A stretch of 64,000 nt of DNA from CAVQJU01 sp963755195 (GCA_963755195.1 CAVWIZ010000006.1:310001-374000); one strand, 5' to 3'; shown: positions 44,116 through 53,034, numbered from the stretch's first letter. The notes: generated by a model from the letters alone, not told the origin. A program made the numbers and translations.

Positions 44116-44538
44116 CTACTGGATCGTGATGCTGCCCTGAAGGCCGACGACGTCGGCCGCATTGTGATCGTGAAAGCCGCAGATCCGCGCGGTGTTGAGA
44201 TTGCCGCTCTGGCGGGTCTGGCCGACGTTCAGGAAACCCACCTGCTGGAGCTCCGGACACTCGGTGTGCTCGGGATGCGGATTGGACTCCATGTCGTGCG
44301 ACCGGTTGTCGTTGTTGATGAACGTCACCTGGCTCCCGCGCGGCACGATGATGTCTTTCGGGCTGACGGCGTTGTTCGCGATGGTGATCGTCAGCGTGTT
44401 GACGGCGCCTGGCGGCGTCGTCGTCGGGGTGGTTGGCGAAGGCGCGGAGACGCTGCTGCTGCTCCCGCCGCCGCACGCGCCAATCATGAGCGCAATCCCG
44501 CACGCCGCCACGAACCCCGAGACTATTTGTGATCGCAT
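44116..44538 (-). CDS. Cupredoxin-like lipoprotein (paralogue B)
   Basis: About 140 residues; GGGAG 8 nt before the ATG at 44538 favours this start over 44556. A lipoprotein signal (lipobox LMIGAC) and a Ser/Thr/Pro linker lead to NTLTITIANNAVSPKDIIVP, GSQVTFINNDNRSHDMESN, HPEHTECPELQQVGFLNVGQ and ICGFHDHNAADVVG. Same His/Cys/His-Asp-His pattern as the protein at 38309. The stop codon is directly adjacent to that of bfr (convergent). Likely a periplasmic copper or electron carrier. Confidence 0.72.
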   Translation of the reverse strand: MRSQIVSGFVAACGIALMIGACGGGSSSSVSAPSPTTPTTTPPGAVNTLTITIANNAVSPKDIIVPRGSQVTFINNDNRSHDMESNPHPEHTECPELQQVGFLNVGQTRQSGNLNTARICGFHDHNAADVVGLQGSITIQ

Positions 44539-44566
44539 GTCTTTGTCTCCCGACATAGAAAGAGCC

Positions 44567-45415
44567 CTAGAAGAACTTCCTCGAGATATTGAACCCCAGA
44601 TACCAGTCGGTGTGACGGCTCCCGTCGGCGCTCACGCCTTCCGTGCCCCCGCGTGCGATTTGCCCGAGCGTCGTCGCGAATGAGTCGGAGAAGTTCACCT
44701 GGAACAGGTGCCCGCCGGCGCGTTTCTCGATGGCGAAGCTGCCGTGACTGACGCCCGGCTTGTAGCCTGATGCGCGCGGCGCGAACTCGCCGACAAGATA
44801 GACCGTATCGAGCACTCTGACGCGGGCGCCCAGGCCGACGATGAACGTACTGTTTTCAGGCGTCGTCGTGTTGAACAGGTTCGTGTGGTGCACCCAGATG
44901 GGCTCGACGTACAGGCCTGCGCGCTCGCCGACCAGCCTCGTGAGGATCACACCGATCGCCGGCGAGTACTGGCTCTCTGCCCCTTGCCGTCCGACGTCGC
45001 TGATGTCGACGGCCAGGAGAGCGGACGCTTCGATCGGCGACCCCTTGCCCTGGCGCAGGAATCCGTACTGCCCGAACAACTCGATGGTCTTGTCGCTCGT
45101 CCGGTATACGCCGGCCTCTGTGTTGGGCGCGACGCCGAAACGGTACTCGAGGCCGATTTGCGCACCCGAGTCGAGCCCGAGGGCGTCTCCCCACACGCTA
45201 TTGGGACACAAGTCGCAGCTGAGCGGGCGCGTGAAACGGTGCGTTACGCGAAACGCGCTCTTGTATTTCGGAAGCCGGAGCGAGGTCGGCAGGCTGATCA
45301 GCGTGAAGTCGGGTTCCGCCAGCTTCAGTACTTTGTCATCGTCGTCCTGTGCGAAGCCGGCGGTTGCCGCGGAGAGCGACAGCATGAGGGTCAGGAGAAG
45401 GCGCGTTGTGCTCAT
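44567..45415 (-). CDS. DUF5777-like beta-barrel protein
   Basis: A 282-residue protein with a signal peptide (LLLTLMLSLSAATAGFAQ) and the N-terminal motif SLRLPKYKSAFRVTHRF that marks the DUF5777 barrels of Bacteroidetes and acidobacteria. An extra CDLC pair near 67-70 could form a disulfide. The end GFNISRKFF is a typical barrel terminus. It lies between two cupredoxin genes, with spacings of 4 and 28 bp, so the three form an operon. Function unknown. Confidence 0.75.
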   Translation of the reverse strand: MSTTRLLLTLMLSLSAATAGFAQDDDDKVLKLAEPDFTLISLPTSLRLPKYKSAFRVTHRFTRPLSCDLCPNSVWGDALGLDSGAQIGLEYRFGVAPNTEAGVYRTSDKTIELFGQYGFLRQGKGSPIEASALLAVDISDVGRQGAESQYSPAIGVILTRLVGERAGLYVEPIWVHHTNLFNTTTPENSTFIVGLGARVRVLDTVYLVGEFAPRASGYKPGVSHGSFAIEKRAGGHLFQVNFSDSFATTLGQIARGGTEGVSADGSRHTDWYLGFNISRKFF

Positions 45416-45419
45416 AGGT

Positions 45420-45833
45420 CTAGTAGCCAGGCGACGGCGACAGTCCCAGTGTCGCCACGTTGATACTGCCGAACATGGTTGTCGGGTGAATCGTGCAGTG
45501 GTAGTTCCCGCCCGCGGAACCGAGCCGCATCGCCTGGCTCGATCCTCCCGGAGCGATGGTGCTGCTGTCGAATGAGCCGTCGTTCATGACGATATGGTGG
45601 GCCGTCGTATCCAGGTTGTGCCACACGACGAACGAACCCTGCGAAATCGGCGCGGGATTTGGATTGAAGGACAGCGCGTCACGCTGGCCGACGATGTTGA
45701 CCGTCGCCGTGGCGGGAGTGGTCCCCATGGTCGGCGCCGGCATGTTCATGCTCGTCGAGTCGTACCCGCCGTTGTCGCCGCACCCACATGCCGCGACGAT
45801 CAGAACCGTACCCGCCAAGAGACGCGATCGCAT
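45420..45833 (-). CDS. Plastocyanin/azurin-like copper lipoprotein
   Basis: A 137-residue protein with a lipoprotein signal (VLIVAACGCGD). Blue-copper ligands are plausible at His in TTAHHIVMND and in NYHCTIHPTTM (Cys, His, Met). It would carry electrons in the periplasm. It is the first gene of a three-gene minus-strand operon down to 44116. Confidence 0.85.
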   Translation of the reverse strand: MRSRLLAGTVLIVAACGCGDNGGYDSTSMNMPAPTMGTTPATATVNIVGQRDALSFNPNPAPISQGSFVVWHNLDTTAHHIVMNDGSFDSSTIAPGGSSQAMRLGSAGGNYHCTIHPTTMFGSINVATLGLSPSPGY

Positions 45834-45956
45834 GCGATCCGACCTTTACGCAAGCCGGATGCCGAGGCCGCACACAGGTTTCGTCCGCGAAACCGCGAAC
45901 AAATCCGGGCGGGTTTACTGAAGCCGTAACCACGTACCGTCCCCGTAACAGGACGG

Positions 45957-47353
45957 TCAGTCGAGGCGGTACTTCGCGAGATAGTACGAGAGCGCGCGCT
46001 GGCTGATGCCCATCAGCTCGGCGGCGTCCTTCTTGATGCCGGCGGCGCTTTCGAGCGCGCGCCGGATCGTCTCGCGCTCGACCCACTCGATGTTCTGCCG
46101 GAGCTTCAGCGAGGGCAGCGTGGTCGTCTGCGGCGTCACGGCGCCCAGCACCGACACGGCGCGCGCGTTGATGACCGGGCCGGTCGACAAGACCACGGCC
46201 CGCTCGATCGTGTTCTCGAGCTCGCGGACGTTGCCGGGCCAGTCGTATTGCTGCAGTCCGCTCATCACGCTGTCCTCGAGCCGATCGATGCGGCGTCCCA
46301 CGCGCTGCGAGTGCTTGGTGAGGAAGTGCTCGACGAGCGCGGGGATGTCTTCGCGCCGCTCGCGAAGCGGAGGGATTTCGATCGGGATCACGTTGAGGCG
46401 ATAGAACAGGTCTTCCTGGAACTTGGCGTCGGCGACCATCTGCCGCAGATCGCGGTTGGTCGCGGCGATGACGCGCAGGTCGACCCGCTCGCTGCGCTCG
46501 GATCCGAGCGGCTCGAACTCGCGCTCCTGGAGGACGCGCAGGAGTTTGGACTGCAGCGCCGTGGACATCGTCCCGATTTCGTCGAGAAAGATCGTGCCGC
46601 CCTCGGCCAGCGCGAACTTGCCCTTCTTGGTGGTCGTCGCGCCGGTGAAGGCGCCGCGCACGTGTCCAAACAGTTCCGACTCGAGGAGCGTTTCGGGAAT
46701 GGCGGCGCAGTTCACTTTGATGAGCGGCATGTCGCGCTGCGCGCTGCGGTCGTGGATGGCCCTGGCGACGAGCTCCTTGCCGGTGCCCGTTTCGCCGGTG
46801 ATGAGCACGGTGCTCTTGGTTTCGGCGACCAGCTCCGCGCGACGGATGACCTCTTCCATGGCGCGGCTCCGCCCGATGATGCCGTAGTGGTCGAATTGCT
46901 CGTCGCGCTCGCTGAGGAGGTAGCGGTGCTCGGTCCGAAGGCGTTGGTGGTCGAGCGCGCGGCGCACGACGACAATCAGCTCGTCGATCTCGAAGGGCTT
47001 CTGCAGGTAGTCGAGGGCACCCAGCTTCATCGCCTCGATCGCGCTCTCCACGGTGGCGTGGGCGGTCATCATGACGATTTGCGCCCGATCGTCGCCCGAC
47101 CCGGGGCCCCCGGCCGACTCCCGTCCTGCGTCGAGGCGACGTACTCCCGAATGAGCTCGAGCCCGCCGAGCTCGGGCATCATGTTGTCGACAATCAGCAG
47201 GTCGAAGGTGCGCTCGGCCAGCAGCCGCTGCGCTTCGCGCGGGCTGGCCGTTTCCACCACGTTGTGGCCGGCCTCGCGCAGCGCCCGGCCGAGGGACTTC
47301 AGGATCTTCTCTTCGTCGTCGACGAGGAGGATGGAACCGCGGGCGTTGTTCAT
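45957..47353 (-). CDS. NtrC-family sigma-54-dependent response regulator
   Basis: About 465 residues once one base (missing near 47100-47110, in a G/C run) is restored. Receiver: SILLVDDEEKIL and DLLIVDNMMPELGG (phospho-Asp) in one frame, then VMMTAHATVESAIEAMKLGALDYLQKPF in the other. The sigma-54 AAA+ domain has GETGTGKELVARAIH, GAFTGA and LAEGGTIFLDEIG; the Fis-type HTH is KKDAAELMGISQRALSYYL. It overlaps the kinase gene by one base (ATGA-type). Targets probably have -24/-12 promoters. Confidence 0.9.
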
Positions 47354-49161
47354 CAGTGGTCTCGGACGGAAGGAATGCCGGGCAGGTCGATCCGGATCGC
47401 CGTGCCCGCCCCAGGCGTGCTGTTGACCTCGATGGCCCCGCCGAGCCCTTCGATGATGTTCTTGGCGATGGCCAGACCGAGTCCCGTGCCGCCGCGTTTG
47501 GTCGTGAAGTAGGGATCGAACACCTGCGGCAGATGGGCGGACTCGATCCCGGCCCCGCGGTCGGCGATGACAATCGTCATGCGATCGTGATTGGCCAGCG
47601 TCTGGAGCGTCACCAGCGGCTCGTGGCTCGTGGCTGCTGGCTCGTCGCTCGCCGCATTGCGCTCGCGGCCCGTGCCAGCGCCGTTGACGGCGTGGCGCGC
47701 GTTCACCAGCATGTTCACGAGGGCGATGCGCAGGCGCTCGGCGTCGGTCGTGAAGGGCGCCGCGGACGGGTCGAGGTCGAGATGGACCGCCGCTCCGGGA
47801 CCGGAGGCCATGGACGCCGCCGCCGATTCGCGGCAGAGCGCGTTCAGATCGGTCGGCGCGAGCTCGAAGCGGATGGGCCTCGCGAAGTCGAGCACTTCGT
47901 TCACGATCCGGTTGAGCCGATCGACCTCCTCGTCGATGTCGGCGGCGGCCTCCCGCATGGCGGCGCTGCTGAGTTCAGGCTGTCGCAGCGCGTGCAGCGA
48001 CCCCTTGATGATCATCAACGGGTTCCGCACTTCGTGCGCGATGACCGTGGACATGCGACCGAGCGACGACAGGCGCTCTTTCTGCGACATCTCGCGCTGG
48101 AACCGCGCCACTGAATCCGTCAGCGTGTTGAATGTCGTCGCCAGGAGTTGCGCGTCCTCGTCGTGCCAGCGGCGCCCTTCGCCGACCGCGATCTTGCGGG
48201 TCAGATCGCCCGTCGCGGCGACCTCGCGCATGACGTCGGTGATCGCCGCCAGCGGACGCGTGATCGTGCGCGCCACGGCGAAGCTGAGGAGCGTGGCGAG
48301 TAGCACGGCAATGACGGCCGTCGCGGCGAGGCCGGTGTGAATGGCGTCGAGCGAACGGAGCTGTTCTGTCCGTGACCGCAGGATGAGGACCATGGGTCGC
48401 GAACCGTCGCGTTCGGGCGGGCCCGCCCTGAGGGGCTGGGGCAGGACGACGTACTCCTCGTCATCCAGCGTGACGGTTGAGACGCCCACGCCCCGAAGCC
48501 AGCCCGCGAGCGCCTCGTCGTCGCCGCGCGGCAGCGTCGTCGTCAGGATGCGATCGCGCATCCCGAACGCGACGTCGCTGCCGGTGATCTCCTTGAGCTG
48601 GTTGGCCAGCGCGTCATTCAGCAGGAACCCGACGCTGACCGACCCGAGGATCTGCGGCTGGGTCAGACCGATCGCGATCGGCACCGTGACGACCTGCAGG
48701 ATGCCGTCGGGTTGCGACAGCAGGCTGACCGTTTCGTGGCCGAGCAGCGCGTCGCGCACGGCGGCCGAATCGCCGGCCAGAAGCCCGGCGGGCGACGAGT
48801 CGCCTGAACTGGCGAGCACGCGGCCTGCGGCGTTGGTCACGAGCAGCAGGTTCGCCGACTTGAAGGGCTCCTGATAGTCGCGAAGATTGTCCTGGACGGT
48901 CGGAGGATCGTCTGTGACGACTGCCGCCTTGAGCTTCGGCAAATCGGCAATGAGGCGCGCCATCACCGTGTACGTGTCGGTGCGGGTCTGGCGGAGCTGA
49001 TCGACGAGCGCGCCGGTCGAGCGAATCTCGCGCTGCAACGTGTTTTCCGCTTCCCGCGTGACACGCTGGTTGACGACGAAGATCGCCGCGCCGATCGAGA
49101 GCACGGCCAGCAGCGCACTTGCCAGGAAGATTCGCCCTCGCAGCGAGCCTACGAGCGTCAT
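47353..49161 (-). CDS. Sensor histidine kinase with periplasmic double-sensor domain
   Basis: A 602-residue kinase. One N-terminal membrane helix (FLASALLAVLSIGAAIFVV), a periplasmic cache-like domain of about 240 residues, a second helix near 310-330 and HAMP. H box: VIAHEVRNPLMIIKGSLHAL. ATP domain: NMLVNARHAV, IADRGAGIE and RGGTGLGLAIAKNIIE. Between the N box and G1 box lies an insert (ASDEPAATSHEPLVT) made by a 7-bp repeat array. ATG at 49161 overlaps the stop of the upstream gene. It would phosphorylate the NtrC-type regulator. Confidence 0.9.
   Translation of the reverse strand: MTLVGSLRGRIFLASALLAVLSIGAAIFVVNQRVTREAENTLQREIRSTGALVDQLRQTRTDTYTVMARLIADLPKLKAAVVTDDPPTVQDNLRDYQEPFKSANLLLVTNAAGRVLASSGDSSPAGLLAGDSAAVRDALLGHETVSLLSQPDGILQVVTVPIAIGLTQPQILGSVSVGFLLNDALANQLKEITGSDVAFGMRDRILTTTLPRGDDEALAGWLRGVGVSTVTLDDEEYVVLPQPLRAGPPERDGSRPMVLILRSRTEQLRSLDAIHTGLAATAVIAVLLATLLSFAVARTITRPLAAITDVMREVAATGDLTRKIAVGEGRRWHDEDAQLLATTFNTLTDSVARFQREMSQKERLSSLGRMSTVIAHEVRNPLMIIKGSLHALRQPELSSAAMREAAADIDEEVDRLNRIVNEVLDFARPIRFELAPTDLNALCRESAAASMASGPGAAVHLDLDPSAAPFTTDAERLRIALVNMLVNARHAVNGAGTGRERNAASDEPAATSHEPLVTLQTLANHDRMTIVIADRGAGIESAHLPQVFDPYFTTKRGGTGLGLAIAKNIIEGLGGAIEVNSTPGAGTAIRIDLPGIPSVRDH
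47618..47652 (-). repeat. Five 7-bp units in frame inside the kinase gene
   Basis: Plus-strand order: GGCTCGT, GGCTCGT, GGCTGCT, GGCTCGT, CGCTCGC. They fall in the ATP-binding domain between the N box and the G1 box and are translated as a Ser/Glu/Pro/His-rich loop. The unit is the same as in the VWA gene. Confidence 0.7.
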
Positions 49162-49889
49162 CGCAGCGTGAAGTCCAGTTCGGCGGCGCCGCCCTCGGGG
49201 ACCGTGACCGGTTTGGGCTCGGACGACACACCCTCGTTCCACGCGATGAGGTTGTAGGTGCCCGCCGGCACGTTGTCGATCCGGTAGCGGCCGTCCGTGT
49301 CGGTCAGCGAGAAGAACGGGTGGGCGAACACCAGGATGAACGCGTTCATGTGCGAGTGGATGTCGCAGAACACGCGCACGACGCCGGGTCGATCGAAGGT
49401 CACCGCCTTGGAGCGGCCGGCCGCGTAGCGCCCGAGGTCGAACGGTCTGACCTTCGAAAGGGAGAACACGTTGTGATAGATGAGGTCGCTGTTGGGGAAA
49501 TCGACGACCGTGCCCGTCGTGATCGCCAGGACGTGCGGGACGAACCGTTCGTCGCGCTGATCCATCACGACGCGACCCGGCTCGGCCTCGTCGAACGCGC
49601 GCCGCGGCGCGGTTTCGAGGTAGACGACCGACCGCAGGCGATCGGAGATGTCGCGTATGGCGTTCGGTGTGCCCAGGCCGGCGACGGTCGGCCGCCGCTC
49701 GGCCGGCGCCACGACGCGCCGCAGGTCCACGCGGCCGCGGATTGTGCCTTCGCGCGCGGCCGCCGCACCACGAAGCGGAAGAGAGGGAACCACAAAGACC
49801 ACGATGCTCACAAAGAGGCCCGCGCCCGCGGCCAGATACGGCCGTGGAAGTTGTGACCTTTGTGGTTTTCGTGTGCTTGGTGGTTCCAT
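49158..49889 (-). CDS. Cupredoxin-like protein with carboxypeptidase-regulatory domain
   Basis: About 243 residues. A hydrophobic N-terminal segment (AAGAGLFVSIVVFVVPSLPL) may be a signal-anchor. A cupredoxin-like core has FPNSDLIYHNVFSLS (His) and VVRVFCDIHSHMNAF (Cys, His, Met ligands). C-terminal GRYRIDNVPAGTYNLIAWNEG is a carboxypeptidase-regulatory-like fold. This class of 'methylamine utilisation-like/plastocyanin' protein is typical of electron-transfer loci. The start is uncertain (49922 or 49889) because the 5' end lies in a repeat (ACCACAAAG type). Confidence 0.75.
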   Translation of the reverse strand: MEPPSTRKPQRSQLPRPYLAAGAGLFVSIVVFVVPSLPLRGAAAAREGTIRGRVDLRRVVAPAERRPTVAGLGTPNAIRDISDRLRSVVYLETAPRRAFDEAEPGRVVMDQRDERFVPHVLAITTGTVVDFPNSDLIYHNVFSLSKVRPFDLGRYAAGRSKAVTFDRPGVVRVFCDIHSHMNAFILVFAHPFFSLTDTDGRYRIDNVPAGTYNLIAWNEGVSSEPKPVTVPEGGAAELDFTLR

Positions 49890-49893
49890 GTTC

Positions 49894-51108
49894 TTAGAAC
49901 CAGTACACGATCTGCGCGGCAAGAAGATCGAGCGTCGTGACCCTGCCGCCGTCGCGCGTGTTGTGCTGGAACGATGCCTTGAGGAGCAGATTACGCTGAA
50001 TCGAGTAGCCGCCGCCGAACTCGAATCTGGTGACCGGTGCGTCCCACGTTTCAGGGCCTTCAGAACCGGTCACCTCGCTGAAGCCGACGTGATCGATGCG
50101 AGCCGCGGCGTAGAGCCCCGGCCGGATCTTGTAGCGGCCCTCGACGTAGGTGGCGAGTGCGCGCAGCGGCACGTTGATGGTCGGCCGGCCGACCGCCGGC
50201 ACCCTCCACTCGCTGAAGATGGTTTCGGCGCGCACGAGGTAATAGTCCCGCGAATACTCGACGTCGCCGCCCCAGGCCGTCTGCGTGAACTCGCCGTCAC
50301 GGCCGTCGCCAACCGCGCCGCGCGCCGCCGTTGCCGTGACGAACGGACCGCGGGCGGCCGACGCGCCGACGATCAGGCCGGCCACGGGATGGACGCTGAG
50401 ACGGCCAGTGAGCTGCCGCCCCGAATTGTCATCCCTGAAGAGCGGGTTCGACAGCGTGCCGGTGGTGACCGACACGGTGCCATCGACGAGATCGGACGCC
50501 GCATGCACCTGCACGCCCGTGTCCCACCTGAACCCGCTCATGAGCGGGAGGCCATTGTCGGGCGTCATGTTGCCGAGCGAGAAGTTCGACAGCCACCCAC
50601 GGCCGCGCATGGCCAGCAGTTCGTCGGCGTTCATCGGCAGGGCATCCGGTCGCAGAGATGTCAGGTATTGGTACGCCAGCGGATAGCCGATGAGGATGTT
50701 GTCGGAGGGGTAAATCCGGCGGGCGAACGCGCCGAAGGTGGGCGGCAGGCGTCCCACCTGGATGTCAAGTGCACGCGCGGTCCACGGCCGAATCCGCAGG
50801 TAGAGTGCGTAGGCGCGCAGGGGGCCGACGTTTTCCGTGCGCACCTCGCTCAGCACGGCGAAGTGTGAGCTGATCGTGAACGCCCCCGTCAGATCGACTC
50901 GGAACATCCGGAGGGTCGAGTGCTCGTAGTCGGAGTAGTTGAAGAACCCCGTGTCCTCTCCCCCTACCGTGGCCGACACGTCGCCGCCGATTGTCACGCG
51001 TCCGTCGGCCAGGCTCAGCGGCTCTGACGGCAGCGCTTGCGCCCGGGCCGCGAGGCTGCAACCGAGCGACAGCGCACAAGCAAGCGTCGCCCGAAGCACG
51101 GTTTTCAT
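49894..51108 (-). CDS. Outer-membrane porin-like barrel
   Basis: A 404-residue protein with a signal peptide (ATLACALSLGCSLAARAQA) starting at the ATG at 51108. The mature protein has alternating strands ending in Phe/Tyr and the C-terminus LLAAQIVYWF, a classic last strand. Motif HFAVLSEVRTENVGPLRAYALYLR and FGAFARRIYPSDN resemble phosphate-selective-type porins or c-di-cytochrome-linked barrels in acidobacteria, but I cannot assign one family. It is five bases from the cupredoxin-like gene, so probably in its operon. Confidence 0.7.
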   Translation of the reverse strand: MKTVLRATLACALSLGCSLAARAQALPSEPLSLADGRVTIGGDVSATVGGEDTGFFNYSDYEHSTLRMFRVDLTGAFTISSHFAVLSEVRTENVGPLRAYALYLRIRPWTARALDIQVGRLPPTFGAFARRIYPSDNILIGYPLAYQYLTSLRPDALPMNADELLAMRGRGWLSNFSLGNMTPDNGLPLMSGFRWDTGVQVHAASDLVDGTVSVTTGTLSNPLFRDDNSGRQLTGRLSVHPVAGLIVGASAARGPFVTATAARGAVGDGRDGEFTQTAWGGDVEYSRDYYLVRAETIFSEWRVPAVGRPTINVPLRALATYVEGRYKIRPGLYAAARIDHVGFSEVTGSEGPETWDAPVTRFEFGGGYSIQRNLLLKASFQHNTRDGGRVTTLDLLAAQIVYWF

Positions 51109-51121
51109 GGCGATTAGCGGA

Positions 51122-51550
51122 TTATAGCTCCCGGCTTTCGACCGTATACCTGACGACCAGGGTCCCGGAGACGAGGGCCGTGAGTGTCCGATTGGGATGC
51201 GGCGACACAAGCGTAATCGACACCAGGCCGTTGCCCTCTCTCATCCAACCGCGCGCGACTCGTGCGCGACGGCCGCCGTACAGTCTGGCGAGCGCAGACC
51301 GGTCGTAGGGTCCCCCCGTGCCCAAAGCGTCCAGGGGATCGATTGCCTCCACAGATCCGTAAGTCGGGCCCAGCGGCCCCGCGTCCGCGAGCACATCGTC
51401 GATCGAGGAGGGTGTCGTGCAGACCTCATAGCGTCCGACGAGGGGTCGTGGCGGGGTCAGCAAAGCCGCCAGGGCCGGGTCGCACGAGTAGGCCGGGCCA
51501 TTCGGCCCCTGCGCGGCAGCTAGTATGATGAAGACGATGGCGTATATCAT
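51122..51550 (-). CDS. Secreted hypothetical protein
   Basis: A 142-residue protein with a signal-like N-terminus (MIYAIVFIILAAAQGPNG) and a conserved-looking core (DPALAALLTPPRPLVGRYEVC, LARLYGGRRARVARGWMREG). The start at 51550 overlaps the divergent ferredoxin start, so a later start cannot be excluded. I do not recognise the family. Confidence 0.45.
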   Translation of the reverse strand: MIYAIVFIILAAAQGPNGPAYSCDPALAALLTPPRPLVGRYEVCTTPSSIDDVLADAGPLGPTYGSVEAIDPLDALGTGGPYDRSALARLYGGRRARVARGWMREGNGLVSITLVSPHPNRTLTALVSGTLVVRYTVESREL

Positions 51551-51800
51551 TTGCGAGCCGTGCGTTGGTGTTAAGGATACGGCTTGCGTGGACGTCTGTC
51601 CCGTGGACTGTATTCACCCGCGCAAGGACGAGCCGGATTTCACCCCGGCCGAGATGCTCTATATTCATCCGGACGAGTGCATCGACTGTGGCGCCTGCGT
51701 GCCGGCGTGTCCGGTCGAGGCCATCTTTTCGCTCGACGAAACACCGCAGAAGTGGGCAGACTTCATACCCAAAAACGCGTCATACTATGACCGCGGGTGA
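51537..51800 (+). CDS. fdxA: FdxA-like [3Fe-4S][4Fe-4S] ferredoxin
   Basis: An 87-residue ferredoxin. MAYIICEPCVGVKDTACVDVCPVDCIH matches the FdxA family start, hence the ATG at 51537; two more ATGs lie in frame at 51525 and 51528. The second cluster set is ECIDCGACVPACPVEAIF. The C-terminal 30-residue extension of 7Fe ferredoxins is shortened. It is upstream of nuoB and nuoI and could pass electrons to them. TAGTAT at 51521 may be its -10. Confidence 0.85.
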   Translation: MAYIICEPCVGVKDTACVDVCPVDCIHPRKDEPDFTPAEMLYIHPDECIDCGACVPACPVEAIFSLDETPQKWADFIPKNASYYDRG

Positions 51801-51801
51801 C

Positions 51802-51890
51802 GGTAGAGGTTAGGGGTTAGAGGCTAGGGGCTAGGGCTAGGGGTTGGGGACTCAATCAGTCGAGTCGCCAGTCACGAGTCACGAGCCACT
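51802..51890 (+). repeat. Two 7-bp arrays before nuoB
   Basis: First GGTAGAG, GTTAGGG, GTTAGAG, GCTAGGG, GCTAGGG (51802-51836), then after about 26 bp AGTCGCC, AGTCACG, AGTCACG, AGCCACT (51863-51890). The two arrays use different units, so two families sit in one gap of 103 bp between the ferredoxin and nuoB. Confidence 0.75.
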
Positions 51891-51903
51891 ACGGAGTTCC
51901 AGA

Positions 51904-52440
51904 ATGGGCCTGATCGACCACCAGTTCGAAGACAACTTCATCACGACGAGCATCGATCGCGTCCTGAACTGGGCGCGTGAGTCGTCGATCTGGCCGATGG
52001 GGTTTGGCCTGGCCTGCTGCGCAATCGAGATGATGGCGGCCTCGGCATCGCGCTACGACATCGCGCGGTTTGGCGCCGAAGTGTTTCGCGCTTCCCCGCG
52101 GCAGTCGGACCTGATGATTGTCGCCGGCACGGTGACCAAGAAGATGGCGCCCGTGCTTCGCCGGCTGTACGATCAGATGCCGGAACCGAAGTGGGTGATT
52201 TCGATGGGGAGCTGCTCGAACGCCGGCGGTCCGTTCCCGACGTACAGCGTCCTGCAGGGCGTGGACAAGGTTGTTCCGGTTGACGTGTACGTGTCGGGCT
52301 GCCCGCCCCGACCCGAGGCGCTGCTCTACGGGTTGATGCGCCTGCAGGACAAGATACGGAAAGAGGGCACCGTGCTTCGGAAAGAACGCGTCATCATGTC
52401 GGGTGACATCGAACCGACCCTCATCGGCGAGCGCGCCTAA
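51904..52440 (+). CDS. nuoB: NADH-quinone oxidoreductase subunit B
   Basis: A 178-residue subunit that holds cluster N2 of complex I. Cysteines Cys38-Cys39 (GLACCAIEM), one in VISMGSCSNAGG and one in YVSGCPPRPE are all present. A GGAG lies 8 nt before the ATG. The rest of the nuo operon is absent; only nuoI follows (TAATG overlap). Unlinked nuoB-nuoI pairs suggest a scattered complex I or a second, partial module. Confidence 0.93.
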   Translation: MGLIDHQFEDNFITTSIDRVLNWARESSIWPMGFGLACCAIEMMAASASRYDIARFGAEVFRASPRQSDLMIVAGTVTKKMAPVLRRLYDQMPEPKWVISMGSCSNAGGPFPTYSVLQGVDKVVPVDVYVSGCPPRPEALLYGLMRLQDKIRKEGTVLRKERVIMSGDIEPTLIGERA

Positions 52441-52910
52441 TGCAGACCATCATCCGGTTCTTCAAGACGATTTTCCTCGTGGACCTGCTCAAGGGCATGT
52501 GGGTCACGATGAAGTACACGCCGCAGCCGGCCTTCACGTTCCAGTACCCGGCCGAGCGCCGTCCGACCGCGCCGCGTTTTCGCGGCGTGCTGCGCCTGCA
52601 GGTCGAGCCTGCGAGCGGCGCCCAGACGTGCATTGTCTGCGACCAGTGCGCCAAGGCCTGCCCCGACGATCTCATCGCCCTCGGGGGGCACCGGGAGGCG
52701 GGCACCAAGATCAAGATCCTCGACTACTTCGACTTCAACCTCTCGCGGTGCAGTTTTTGCGGCCTGTGCTCGGAAGTCTGCCCCACCAAGCCGATTAAGG
52801 CGCTCATCATGAGCGAAGACTACGAACTGGGCTCCTACAGCCGCGACACCCAGATCCTCCGTGTCGACGAAATGTACGACGGCGTGCCCATCGAGCAATA
52901 CACGCATTGA
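52440..52910 (+). CDS. nuoI: NADH-quinone oxidoreductase subunit I
   Basis: A 156-residue subunit carrying two [4Fe-4S] clusters, N6a and N6b: CIVCDQCAKACP (Cys64, 67, 70, 74) and CSFCGLCSEVCP (Cys104, 107, 110, 114). The N-terminal amphipathic helix MQTIIRFFKTIFLVDLLKGM is normal. Its ATG shares an A with the nuoB stop. Confidence 0.93.
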   Translation: MQTIIRFFKTIFLVDLLKGMWVTMKYTPQPAFTFQYPAERRPTAPRFRGVLRLQVEPASGAQTCIVCDQCAKACPDDLIALGGHREAGTKIKILDYFDFNLSRCSFCGLCSEVCPTKPIKALIMSEDYELGSYSRDTQILRVDEMYDGVPIEQYTH

Positions 52911-53034
52911 AATAAGGATTTCGTTTCCCGAAAGCCCCCCAGACAGTTAAAGTACTTGAGGCAGGGTTTACGCCGGGCGCGGTTCTTGTATAGGGCCGCG
53001 CGTCTTCACCCTTGACGCTCCCGCTGGAGGGACC

